A stretch of 64,000 bases of DNA. It comes from Gigaspora rosea (taxonomy: Eukaryota; Glomeromycota; Glomeromycetes; Diversisporales; Gigasporaceae). The notes under the pieces were generated by a model. That model was not told the origin of the DNA. It was given only the letters and a program-made list of their open reading frames with translations, and ran no database searches. Both the position numbers and the translations under genes were made by a program. The stretch is from assembly GCA_003550325.1 (NCBI GenBank), contig QKWP01000355.1:209055-273054 (forward strand), in the 5' to 3' direction. This document shows, piece after piece, positions 25,027 through 36,371 of the stretch (position 1 is the stretch's first letter; each line of letters starts with the position of its first letter).

Positions 25027-26933
25027 TTTTTTTTTTTTAATTAAAGTGCCCGTCTTGGGACCTAGGAATTTATTTAAGATATTAGGGCTGTTGGCATCCT
25101 CTAAGGGGAATACTGGCATTTGTTATATAGACGAGAATACAACTAGCTACACCTGCAACTTTTGGTTGCCTATTTAAGTAGCCACCTGTAGGTTCTACAC
25201 TAGCTATCATACCTGCAACCTACATACTAGCATTGCCTATTTAAACCCTCTGATCTGTGTTCTCCTGCCAACTCATCCTGTATCACTGGAACTGGCCTGT
25301 TATATTAGTTAGTCAGCAAGTTCCAGATACTTATCCATTGTGCTTTCATGGTCAGATATTCGTTTGATTGGCTAATGTAGATCAATTACCCGGGTAACTT
25401 ATTTATACATTTTAGAGTACTTTTTGAGATTGTAACGTTTCACTAATAAAAGATTACCACGAAAGTTGTTTTTTGCTTTAAACGAACGTCAGTATTCACT
25501 GTAAAAAATAATCTCAAAATAATCTCAAAAATGACGAACTTTGTTTAGAAGGCAAAATATACTGTCACCTATTGGGCCGTGCAAAGTTATACTATAGAGT
25601 AAGGTTACGGAAATGCTTTGTTTGCTTAAGCTGCTTTATTTCTTCAGATTCAAATGAACCTTATTACTAACGTTTAATTTGAATATGTACAAGCTTGTTA
25701 GTAGCCAAAGATCCGGGTTTAATATTTAAAAATTCGTTGGTTCTTGTAGTTTATTTAGGTTTGTCAACTGTAAATTTAATGTTTGGACTTAAATCTTGTA
25801 GATTCTTTAATAAGTTCAGGTTTATTAGTAATAAATACCACATTGATATCACTTTACATATATCTATCTATTCTCTAAACATGAGATAAATTCTTTGTGT
25901 ATGTTTATTAATTTGTAAGCCTATTTGTATAGTATTCTTTTTCATTCTTTAATATTTTATTAAAAACGATTAAAACGATAAATTCTTGTAAATGATTGGT
26001 TAATTATCATGAGAAATCACGGGTCGATCTACAAAAATTAACCAATCATATGAATGTCTGCCTATGAATTGTGCTTAGATATTCCTAATCCTGTTATCCT
26101 CGATGAGTGACTTGATAGAGTGGTACCTGTTCCCATACCAGATATTCACCTACACTTTCAGTAATTATTGCTATGACCGAGGTCAACACTTGCAAGACAG
26201 GGTTACTCCTGTTCTCTTACCAATACCTACTTCTGCCCTTGTGAAGTTCACTGATCCTGGTATCCTTCTCCTTTCCCTACTCGGATCCTTTTCCCTGGTA
26301 TTCCAAACTACCAATCCAGTTGGCCCAGAAGGATCGGTTTGACAGGCTTTAGGTGCCTATGGTCTCCCTTTCCTTGGTTCATGATTTTGTAACACATGCC
26401 TTTTTCCTCTAGTGTGACTCTAGCGGCCAGGTTGGTATGCCCCTTTGCTATAGAGGCTCTTGCCCATTCAGTTTATCGATCAGTCACCTTCTGGTACTGG
26501 TTCAAATACCGTCAAAAGTCGGTTACTTCTTTACTTGGGACTTGCCAAGCTTGTTTCTGCCCCCACTATGTTCCCAGGGTTTCCTTTTCGCCTTCTTTTT
26601 CCTTGTTTCACACTATACAAGTCAGTTGGCTCTAAATGGCGCTTTCTTTCTTTTCGTGTAATATTCTATTACCCAAGTTAGTCCGCATAGCCAAATGTTC
26701 CTGTCTTTCCCCTTGTGTAATGTTGCCCAAGTCAGTTAGCTCTCATTAATTGGTGTGACCCGGGTTACAGGTCCTCTGACCTAACTTGGCGCGAGATTAT
26801 GCGGTCACACTGTAATGCAAATAGTGTAAATTTTAACAGTGTATCGTCCCTTGTGGGAATTGAACTTGGAACCTTCTAATTACATGAGCTTGGGAGGTGA
26901 CAACAAACCAACTACACCATGTCACCACACCCC
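25027..26933 (-). mobile_element. tRNA-headed long SINE-like retroposon, copy 1 (with nested insertion)
   Basis: In minus orientation the element starts at 26933 with a tRNA-like head: A box TGGTGTAGTTGG and B box AGTTCAATTCC about 50 nt later. It continues as noncoding sequence and ends with AATAAA, hairpin GTCCC-AAGAC-GGGCAC, CTTTAA and poly(A). A ~17-bp target-site duplication with two mismatches (TTCAAAATG..TTTAAT) lies at 25010-25026 and 26934-26950. The body is homologous to 43321-44494, but carries a 722-bp DNA transposon at 25346-26067. Without that insert it is about 1.2 kb. There is no ORF beyond chance, so it must depend on a LINE reverse transcriptase. Confidence 0.75.
25346..26067. 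mobile_element. MULE-like non-autonomous DNA transposon nested in SINE-like copy 1
   Basis: The inverted termini begin TCATGGTCAGATATTC and TCATAGGCAGACATTC, and the similarity continues for about 45 bp through TGATTGGYTAAT. They are flanked by a perfect 9-bp duplication, ATTGTGCTT, at 25337-25345 and 26068-26076. The homologous SINE-like copy at 43.77 kb carries a single ATTGCCTTA at the same place, i.e. an empty site. A 9-bp duplication is typical of Mutator-like elements. No transposase ORF. Confidence 0.8.
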
Positions 26934-26950
26934 TTCAAAATGTGTTTAAT

Positions 26951-28061
26951 AAATTGTACAATTAACAAAAAAAAAATAAAATAAAATAATTATTTTAACC
27001 TGAAATAAATTCTTAGAATTGATTCGATTTCGACTTAAAATCAATTCTAAATTTGGCTAGATATATATAAAAAAAAAAAATTTGTACCAATCAATCTATA
27101 ATATGGAGAAGTTGTTTGTTTTAATTCAGAGTAATACAACTCTAAAGGATTTGTTGTAGTTACTTGCAGAAGCAAGGGGGAATGTTGCCGGGCCCAAAAG
27201 GCCTACTAGTCTGTATTTTTTGAATAATTTCTTTGTATGTATTATTGTACATCTGAAACCAGGCACTCATTAATTGCTTGTAAAATAAGGCTTTCACAGC
27301 TAATCTTAGTTCTTTTGTGCATTGCTTGAGTTATTTTTGGCTAAGATTTGGGTTCATAAATCTTTCCCATCTATGTTCTTATAGTATGAACTATACAATA
27401 GATAATAGCACATTCTTGTTTACTATTCTAAAGGTTTGAAAAGGCTTTTTTATACTTTTTGTTTCAATATGACTATAGTCAGAAAAAAAATACCTAGGCT
27501 CTTATTGTTTTGCTAACTGTCAAACTATCTTTAAAGCCTCTGCAATAGTATTACTATCTTTATTACTTATGAAATAATGTGCTCCTATATCCCAACGTCC
27601 ATATATATTACAAATTTACCAAGTAAACAAACAATAATTATATCTATTTGTTTTGTGTATTGAATTGATTAACGTCAACCATCCATACTTTTCAAGATTA
27701 TTAAGATTATTAATTTGATTGGATGCACATAAACAAGATTCTGCATAGATGGGTTAGCAATTTTAAAGTGTTTAACCTTGTATTCTTGATCTTCAAAAAA
27801 AGAGAATACTTTACAAATATTTAATTCATGCTTTGAATTTCTAATAAGATATGTATTGAGGGCTCCATAAACTTTCAACTTTATATTTGAAACTTCCTTA
27901 TGCTTTCATTTTTTGATACTATTCCCTAGATTCAATTTTTCTTTTGCATATTCTTTTACTGCATTTGTTATTTCGGGCAGCCAATAGTTTTTAATAGCTT
28001 CCAGTTCAACCAAAGCCTAACAGCTTGCGAATACTTTAATTTTCACTTTCTTCCAATAAGT
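26951..28061. other. intergenic with LTR-like fragment
   Basis: No intact gene. The only structured piece is the LTR-like sequence beginning near 27185, described separately. Short minus-strand frames such as 27675-27878 are not recognisable. Confidence 0.35.
27171..27420 (+). mobile_element. possible LTR-retrotransposon 3' end (PPT plus LTR start)
   Basis: A purine-rich tract GAAGCAAGGGGGAA (27171-27184) is directly followed by TGTTGCCGGGCCC. This is the arrangement of a polypurine tract and the start of a 3' LTR (TG...). The right end of the LTR, a second LTR and target-site duplications were not found, so it may be a truncated relic or a coincidence. Confidence 0.35.
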
Positions 28062-28077
28062 AATTATAATTAGGTAA

Positions 28078-29026
28078 TTTCGTATAAAGTGCATAAATAA
28101 GCTATTGCCGACTCTGATGAAGCGACGAATACACAACCCAGAGTTGTATCAAGATGTTCAGTGCAGGAAATGCAAAGAAGAAAAGAATCTTTTGAGCACT
28201 TATCTACATGCCCACATAATATAGAGGTATGGACAAAAAAGGAAGAAGAAATCCTGGACAGTATTAAGGAAGAGTTAAGACATAAGGATGTGATAGTTTT
28301 AGGCCTAGACTGACTAAGAGAAGTTTTCATACCCAGAAAGATAAATGAGTATAAGAATCGGCATATAGAGTGGTCAAGAGGGTTTCTGGCAGATGATATA
28401 GGATCATCTTTAGAAAGAATAAACCTTTCTAAAAATAAGGCCCGGGACGTAGCTATGGCTTTCCTCGATAAATGGTTGACTGTCTTCCAGAGAGAAATAT
28501 AAAAAGAGCACTGTTCAATAGTTAACGAATGGGATAAAGACTGTGGAATCACTCGAGGGCAGAAAAGAAAAGGGACCAAGAAGAAGGAAAAAAAAGAAAA
28601 CTGGAAGAGAAAAAGAAAAGAAGTGGTAACCTGTATGAGGGGACAGAAGAAGAAGAATCGGTAGTAAAAAATAGAAGCCCGAGATGGAGCTGGACAGAAA
28701 TTCTAAGTACTGCGAAGGAAGAAGTATATACATGGATTGGACAAGGGGTCCATGCGAGCTGGAATACAAAATAGATGGCAGTTTTGATAGGCAGCAAACC
28801 CTGACTGTAGATCTAGTTGGTTCTTTTTTATTGAAAAAAAGAAATCTAGGGAGGAAAAGTTTGTTATAGCAGGTCACACTTAGATATCTCTAAGACAACC
28901 AGGTGGGTCACACTTTAGTATTAGTGCCACAAATGGCAAACTTTGTAAGATAAAATAGTATATTTTAAAATTTACAAAAATAAAATAAAGTTGTGGCAAG
29001 ACTGCCAAATTTAAAAAAAAAAAAAA
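28078..29026 (+). mobile_element. 5'-truncated LINE insertion with 16-bp TSD
   Basis: The insertion is bounded by a perfect 16-bp duplication AATTATAATTAGGTAA at 28062-28077 and 29027-29042. Its 3' end is AAATAAAG, hairpin GGCA-AGAC-TGCC, AAATTT and poly(A) at 29013-29028. The left end encodes the C-terminus of a LINE ORF2. This is typical of an incomplete target-primed reverse transcription. The exact TSD implies a recent event. It belongs to a different LINE family from the one at 31158-38927. Confidence 0.85.
28083..28502 (+). pseudogene. LINE ORF2 C-terminal fragment with zinc-knuckle
   Basis: The + strand reads RIKCINKLLPTLMKRRIHNP, then a CRKC...EHLSTCP zinc-binding pattern (C-x2-C, H, C) typical of LINE ORF2 C-termini. 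Further on it reads IEWSRGFLADDIGSSLERI and VAMAFLDKWLTVFQ before the natural-looking stop near 28502. Lesions: a one-base frame change within the run after KEEK (about 28180) and an in-frame TGA near 28312. Nonfunctional. Confidence 0.75.
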
Positions 29027-29238
29027 AATTATAATTAGGTAAATCTTTATACCATTCTACTTTAAATTTTTGTTTCAAAAGGTAGTGTGTAATTTTTATT
29101 TTGGCTAAGCATAAGCTAGCAGGTCGAATCTTAGTTTTTTAACATTTTTTCTGTAGTATTTTATCTTTTCGTGAACTTGATAGGCTGCTTTTTGCAAATC
29201 GACAAGCAAAAGCTTTTTATAAATTACTATTAACTAGA

Positions 29239-30054
29239 GGAAATTGCTATTTCCACTACAAGTCACTCTCGTTATAGTGAAGTGATCTGTTCCATTAATA
29301 AAAATTTTTAAAAAATTCATTATATCGAGAGTTTTATTAGTAAATTCACTATATCGAGAGAATTTTATATAAGCTGGCTTTGAGCTTAACTTCACTATAT
29401 CGAAATTTTAATTAGTCTTCACTATATCGAGAGTTCACTATAACGAGAGTGACTTGTATTATATTTTACTATTTCTACAATAGTTACACAAGATTTTCTA
29501 TTTTTAGAATTCAAAATGATTTATGCACTTATGTTACACAAAGGCCCAGTGCATGGTTTTGCAAAAATAATTTTTGGTTACACGCTGCTAATGTTGTGTA
29601 ATGTTATACAAGTCTAATTTGGTAACTTAACCCTGGGTCGGCCAGCATAATACTAGTGAGCACTATCATGATAATGCCCCAACGAGGTTAAACATAATTT
29701 CAGCTCACTCTAACCCTAAATCTAGGAACCCGCAACATCCAATCACAGTACATATAACCAGTATATGTACTGTGATTGGATGTATTTAGGGTCTAACTCC
29801 GCTAGAGGCATTATCATAATAGTGCCCACTAGCATTAAGCTTAATGCGGGCCGACCAAGAGTTAGGTTACCAAAACTAGACTTGTGGAATGTTACACAAC
29901 ATTAGCAGTATGTAAACAAAAATTATTTTTGCAAAACCAATGCACTGGGCCTTTGTGTAACATAAGTGCATAAATTATTTTGAATTCTAAAAATAGAAAA
30001 TTTTGTGTAACTATTGTGGAAATAGCAATTTGCATAGTGGAAATAGCAATTTCC
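29239..30054. mobile_element. MULE-like foldback element (816 bp)
   Basis: Nearly the whole element is one inverted repeat: the termini are GGAAATTGCTATTTCCACTA and its complement, and the centre is a near-perfect palindrome around 29762 (CATCCAATCACAGTACATATA with a 5-nt loop). It is flanked by an exact 9-bp duplication, TTAACTAGA, at 29230-29238 and 30055-30063, as expected for Mutator-like elements. The left arm carries a nested MITE at 29257-29458. No coding capacity. Confidence 0.85.
29257..29458. mobile_element. Tc1/mariner-type MITE, copy 1 (nested in the foldback)
   Basis: Inverted termini CAAGTCACTCTCGTTATAG with a TA dinucleotide at each side. Internal CACTATATCGAGAG motifs repeat. 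It interrupts the left arm of the MULE-like foldback, so it is younger. A related copy lies at 59495-59673. Confidence 0.8.
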
Positions 30055-30078
30055 TTAACTAGATTTCATAACTAAATT

Positions 30079-30729
30079 AGGACCCCGAACAATACATATA
30101 GAGGTTACATTAGCTTTAATATAAACTTTTTAAAATTTTTATCCACTTTTTATTAGAGCTAATTAACCATATTTTACATATAAGCTTTAATATTTAATAA
30201 ATTTTAACCAAATATTAAATATAACAATACTTTTTTTAAAAAAATTTTTTCAAAAAAAATTTTTTTCTCAAAAAAATTTTTCTTAAAAAAAAATTTTTTA
30301 AGAAAAAAAATTTTTCTTAAAAAAAAATTTTTCTTAAAAAAAATTTTTCTCAAAAAAAAAGTTCTCAAAAAAAAATTTTTCTCAAAAAAAAATTTTTTTC
30401 AAAAAAAAATTTATCTCAAAAAAAAAATTTTTCCAAAAAAAAATTTTTCTTAAAAAGTAATTTTTCAAAAAAAAATTTTTCTTAAAAAAAAATTTTTTTC
30501 AAAAAAAGGTTTTTTTTAAAAATTTTTTCTTTATCCAAATTTTAAATACAACCTATTTAAAACTTATTAATTTTATCCACTTTTAATAATATAACATTAA
30601 AAGCTTTTATCCACTTTTAAATGTAACCTTTTGACCAATATCCACTTTTCAAATGTAACATTTTTGTAAAAAAGTAACCTTTTTAGCCAAAATTTCAATG
30701 TAACCTCTATATATATTGTTCGGGGTCCT
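30079..30729. mobile_element. TIR element with 8-bp TSD and A/T hairpin array (651 bp)
   Basis: Inverted termini begin AGGACCCCGAACAATA and stay similar for ~34 bp through AGAGGTTACATT. The exact 8-bp duplication ACTAAATT lies at 30071-30078 and 30730-30737. The interior (about 30232-30530) is an array of AAAAAATTTTTT-type units separated by C, each able to form a hairpin. The superfamily is unclear: the 8-bp TSD suggests hAT, but the termini are not the usual form. Confidence 0.8.
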
Positions 30730-30737
30730 ACTAAATT

Positions 30738-31142
30738 TAGTCTATACGTTTAAGATGAGAAACCACCAGTCATCATCAAATTCTTGTAAAGGAATATTTA
30801 GCAGTTCACCAATATTAAAAAGAAGAAGATGCCTTTAATTTGGAGTTAAAGTTCCAGAGGTAGGCATAATAACTGAATCTATATTTATAGGAGTTTGCTA
30901 TTTATCACCACCAGTAATCATCACCAGTAAACAATTTGCTAATTAAAATTCAGGATCAGGTGTAACATGTAGATCAATTCTTGTATAACAAAAACAAAGA
31001 ATTTTTTAAAAATTGCTAAAATTGCTTCTAACCTAAAATTTTGTCTATGAAACTACTTTTTTTTATGCAAAATAAAAATTCCTTGCTAAATTTTACTATA
31101 TAAAAAGCTCTATCCTAATCTCTAACCTTTACCCTTACCCTA
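30738..31142. other. intergenic, no gene seen
   Basis: AT-rich spacer between the 8-bp-TSD element and the LINE. Nothing recognisable apart from two CACCAGT-rich stretches near 30765 and 30905. Confidence 0.4.
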
Positions 31143-31536
31143 ATATTAAAGAGATTTTTTTTTTTTTAAAAAAAAAAGAGAGGTCTTTCCTCTGTTCCGT
31201 TTATTAATGAAATATAAAATAGTACAACTTTGTAATAATACATTTCATAAAGGGGAAAGGGAGAATAAAGCTAATTTACTTTAGACCTGATCTTTACCAG
31301 ATCGGTCAAAGACCTCCGGATTATGTATTAATTATATTGGGTGATGCGTTATTGTAGATGAAGTTGTGTGCCCAGTTATTAAAGTTTAATGCTTCTGTTA
31401 TGGGGTGTTGACGTGGTTGGGGTGGGTTGTCGAGGGTAAGATTTGGTGGAGTTCGTTTGTTGATTTCGGTTCGATTTTTTATCCAAATTTTCTTGTATAT
31501 CTTCTTGATGATATTGTAGTGGAATTGTGGTGTGAT

Positions 31537-34500
31537 TCAGATTGATTTGGCTTGGTTAGCTGTAGGGAATAATGTAGAGGAGGTTATGGCTGCAAGTGGT
31601 ACTTGTTGGGTGATGTATATTTTTATGAAATTTTTTATATAGTTCTCTTTGTTTTCAAGGGGACATTCTTCTTTAATTGATGTTTTCTTTATGACTGTTT
31701 TTAGTATATAGTCGAGTTTTGTTTCATTTTTGGGGCATGTTAACCAGTGTGTTGAGTCATCGATCGATTGGAGGCATAGTGGACACCCGTAGTTGGAGTG
31801 TGTGTCCGGATTTCTATTGTGTAGTATTTGCAATGTAGGTAGTTCGTTAGTTAATGTTTTAATTTTAAAAGATCACATTCTTTCTTCTTTTGGATCTGTT
31901 AATCTTGCTAGAGGTCAGCTATGGTTATTCAGACTGTTGTATGTTAGTTTCCAGTTGATGTTGGTTGTTTTGTGCCATTGATTTATCCTTGATTGGGATA
32001 ACTATTGGTTTATTAATTTTGCTTTGTCGGTGATTTTTAGGAGTCGTCGAGTTGTAAATGGTTCGTCCATGTGGTTGTATTGTGTTGAAAAGGAGTTCGT
32101 GAGTAGTTTTGATGGTAGAAATTCGGTTGTAAGTGTTGTAACAGGTGCTGTAGGTATTGAGAGTGATTCGTCAACTATGCAGTTATGTTTGATTTCCTTC
32201 AAATTATAAATTGAGCGGAGGCATAATTTATAGGGAAGCAGATCTCCTTGGAATAGGTATTCTTTTAAGTAATTGGGTGTTTCTGAGATTAGTTGGATTA
32301 GGTTTTTTATTTTTGCAGAATTTGTTGTAATGTCTATCTTTGCTCTTGTTGGAAGTATTGTCCATATGAGTAGAAGTACCGTTACATGAAGTTTTTTAGG
32401 TGAGGGCCATGTGATGTTGGTGAGGTTAATTGTTTTTTCCAGAGAATTGTAAGTGATAATACAAGTAGGGTGATGATTGTTTGTGTTGTGTGAGAAGACT
32501 ATGTTAATTTTGGTTTTTTTGTTTTTATTCTGGTTGTTGTAGTATATTTCCCATGTTAATTTTTCTATTTGAGTGAAGGCTTGGCAGTACTTTTTTGTTA
32601 TGTAATGTTTTCCTGGAATATATTCCTGGGTGGTTTGCTTTAGGGGTAGGGGTTTTCTTATACTATTTACTCCGATAAAGTCCAATAGTTGACCGTGCCA
32701 TTTCCCGTTGTTGTCGACTTTGATTCTGTGTATTGAAGAAGTATTCCTGAGTATGTGACAGTTTTTTAGATTTGTAGATTTTGATTTGAGGTTGCAGTCT
32801 TTGCAAGGTAGGAGTTGGTTGTTCGCTTCATTTAGAGTAAAGTGACGTATTTTTGCTATTTCGTTTTTTATGCTTGAAATTCTACCAAATTCCAAGTCTT
32901 GCGTTATTATCCATTTGGGTGCATCGGGTTGCCATTGTTTCCATATGAATGGATTGGGTGTATGGAGTGTAAATGAGGGGTGAGATGTTGTTCTTATTAA
33001 TTCTGTTATTTCTTTGAACTATTTTGGTATTCTCCCACGGGGAATTTTCTGTATATTATGGTGAAATGTGGTCCAGTTGAGGATATCGGTATTATCGAAA
33101 TTTGTAAAGTGTTCGATGTATGTGGCATTATGCTTGTTGAGGTAATGTTTGAGTATATTTTGACGTTTTAAATGTATTAGAATTCTATTTAAAGAAGTGC
33201 CGGTTTCTTGACGGGGGATGGGCCATTCGTTGTTATTTCGTTCAAATTGAATGTTCTCTTCATGAAGTTGTATTATCATGTGTGCAGTTGTCGTAGCTGC
33301 TTCTCTTAATGGAAAAGTTGGCTGTTGTTTGAGAATTGATTCGTTGGTATTTGCTGCGGATTGGAGTTGTTGGAGTCTGATTTTTAATGTTTGATTGTTA
33401 AATGAGGGTGAATTTAACATTTTTGTTAGAGTGTTTATATGTTGGGTTGTCTGTATTTGTGATGTTCTTCTTAGTCCAAAAATGTGTGGATAGTAAAGTG
33501 TTGATGAGGGGAGGCTTTTTGCGAGTTGTGCTTTGTGCCTTACTATCGTTGCTAGTTGTGTGTCTAGTTGTTTAGATTTGGACAGTGGTAAGTAGGTAGT
33601 TTGTACTCTGTATGCGATTCGTGTCATTATTACGGAGTTGATTATGTAAATGGCTTGTTTTGCTGTGATTTTTGCTAGGCGGAGTCTTTTAACTGCAACG
33701 TTAGCTTCATATAAGATTTTGCGGTGAATGTTGGTATTATTTTTTCCTCTTGTGAGCCATACACCCAGATATTGAAAGGGTTCATTTTGATTTATATTAT
33801 ATATAGTTTGGTTTTGGAAGGTTATGTGTTTGTCATTTGTGTTACCAGAATTGTGAGCAAGGACGGATTTGTTGGGATTGACACGGATGTTTGCCATTTC
33901 ATAGAAAGATGTGGCTGTTTTTAATATGTTTTCCATTTCTGTTCTGTTGGATGCAACCCATGCAGTATCGTCCATATAGGCTATGACTGATGTATTGTGT
34001 GAAATTGTAGAATTTGTACGTGGGTTTAGTGTAGACATCTGGTATCCTTTGAATTGTGATACAATGCGGCAGATGAGAGGGTCGTAGTATATTCTCCAAA
34101 GTATGGGGGACAGCGTTTCCCCTTGATCAATGCTGTCTTCGACTGTATAGTGTTTAGTTTTCCCGATTGTTGTTATTACTTGGTTGCTTTTGTCAGAAAA
34201 TATGTTAGTTATGAGGTCGGTTATCTGAGAGGGAATGTGGAGGCGTTTGAGGGCGCGTCGCAGTAGAGGTATGTGTATGGTGTTGTAAGCCTTTGATATA
34301 TCTTGGATAAGATCCAAAATTCACGATGGTGGGTGTGTGCGTCTTCCATGATGTGGTTTATTTGTTGGATTGGAACCATGGTTGAAGAGAGGGAGAGGGC
34401 TGCGTTGTTTTGTAGGGCTAATATGTCATATTTTAGTAGGACTTTTGAGAGCCTTTCGGTTAGTATTTTTGTTAGAATTTTTCTTGTGTGGTCTATTAAT

Positions 34501-36327
34501 GTTATGGGTCTAGTTAGGGTGAGGTCACCGTTATATTGTGGTTTTTGGAGATGGGCCAAATAAGACTATTGCGCCATTTCAGTGGGATTGTTCTTAGTTG
34601 AAGGCATGTGTTGAACAGCTTTGTTAGAATTTCGTTCCCTTCATGTGGTAGTTTTTTGAGGATTTCGTTGGAAATTGTAGATGGGCTGGTTGCTTTTTTG
34701 AGTGGTGCTTTTCTTATTGTTTCCATTACTTCTTGGATTGATATTTCTTGGTTTGTGCTTGCGAACATGTTTTCGTCTGCTGCTGGAATCGGGTCATAGT
34801 CCTGTTCCCACTCTTGCCATCGCTCTTCATTTGGTGGGTTGGATTTTGTCCAATTTTTGAAATGTTAGAGTGTTGCATTTTTTATTTCATCTGGATGGGT
34901 AATTACTTCAGTTGGGGTTACAATATTATCAAACATTACACTATCTGTGTGTCTACCAAGTATGCTATTAATCATTTTCGTTGTATTGTCTGTGAAGTTC
35001 TTATAACGTCGTTCTATGAAAGTATTAATTGTATTGCGTTGCTGTTGTTGATTTTCTATTTTTCTAGCTTTGTGCAATGTGGTTCTTATGAGTGATAATT
35101 TTTGTAGTGTTGACTGAGTGTTGGTTGTATTTAAATCTGAGTGCTGAAGAATTGGTGTCTCGAGGTTTGTAAGTTTGTTAATAGTCTGGAGATTATTATT
35201 TAGAGTGGTGATTGTGTGCTCATGTGGATGAGTTGTATTCAGTTTCTTAATGGTTGATATAGGTTTGTTGATTAGCGTCAGACCCTTGTGCAGTTGTGTA
35301 GCTTTGAAGGAGCGACTATGAAAGGGATGGGATTTCGTGTGTGTATAAGGGATATATTTATTGACCGTCGATCGTAATAAATTGTCCCATGTTAACCAGA
35401 ATTTGTTAAGTTGTGTTTCATTATCAATTTGTCGTGATTGTAGGTTGGATTCTTTAATTTTCTTTTTTAGTTCGTTAGCGAATTCTGTCCACTTGTCTTC
35501 TGTAACTCTATCATACAAGTAGATTTTCCTACTACTTCTTTTCGTGCGCTGTAGTGGGCAATTTATTCCAGTGATCCATTCTGTTGTCAGGATTTTATGG
35601 TCGCTGTTGGTTGTTTCTTTAGCATCAGTTAGTATGGGTTCCGTCATGTTTAATAGTATCGTATAATTTGTCCATATGTCATCGATTTGGCTTGTTAGAT
35701 CATTTCTGGACCAAGTGGGTTCGTCAATGTCGTTAAAATCAAGCAAGCTGGTCAGCCCACATTCTTGTATTTTTGTGAGGAGGTGGTTTGTGGGCAGTTT
35801 TTTGTTGTTGATATTGTTGTTGAAATCTCCAAGTACAATTAGATTGAATTGTCGGGAGTTGGCTTCTTGGGTCCAATTCGTTATTGCTTTTGTTGCTATT
35901 TTTGAACATTTACTGATTATTGAGGGTAAGCATACTGAGATGATTCTTGTTTTATTGTTTTGTGGGAGGTAGAGGTCGATCATTATTGCCATCACCGGAA
36001 TTTTATTTATATTGTGTATGAATGGTTGTAGTTCTGGGTAGAGCGCAATAGCTGTTCCCATGCTGGCTTCTCTCAGGATTGCTGTTTCTTTGTCACAGTT
36101 CGCTGTGTATATCTTGTAAAGGGGGTTAGTAAAGGAAATAGGAGAGGTAGTTGACTCTGGCCATTTGGTCTCAGTCATAGATATTATGTGGGCTTTTTGT
36201 TCATTACAGTATTCGAGCCACTGTTGAAATTTAAGGTTATCACCTAGGCCTTGAACAATGTGTGTGATGATTTTTAATGGTTTAAAAAGATCTAGTGGGA
36301 AGTAAGAGGGGGGAGTGTTATTGTCAG
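31537..36327 (-). pseudogene. LINE ORF2: endonuclease-reverse transcriptase, disabled
   Basis: The AP-endonuclease domain is open from about 36327. It lacks an ATG until MTETKW at 36178, although KIITHIVQGLGDNLKFQQW upstream belongs to the domain. Motifs: ETKW, LGDFNN, DDIW and SDHKIL. Reverse transcriptase: IQDISKAYNTI (motif A), DQGETLSPILWRIYYDPL (B), VIAYMDDTAW (C, catalytic YMDD intact near 33975), VNPNKSVL (D), FQYLGVWLT (E). After a stop come an RNase H-like remnant (ILPTRAKIDITTNSAKI) and a CPLC...THWLTC zinc finger near 31770. Lesions: in-frame TAA at 34865, frame changes near 34535 (an A-run) and 34316, in-frame TAG at 33019, and further stops after 32002. Nonfunctional. Confidence 0.85.
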
Positions 36328-36371
36328 AGTTAGTTTAGTTAGATATAGGTGGTTGTAATAGAGTTAGGGTT

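Noticed and set aside
25695..26661. Several open frames in the first SINE-like element read as genes
   Set aside because: They overlap in different frames, are not conserved as protein in the homologous copy at 43.3-44.5 kb, and lie in a noncoding element.
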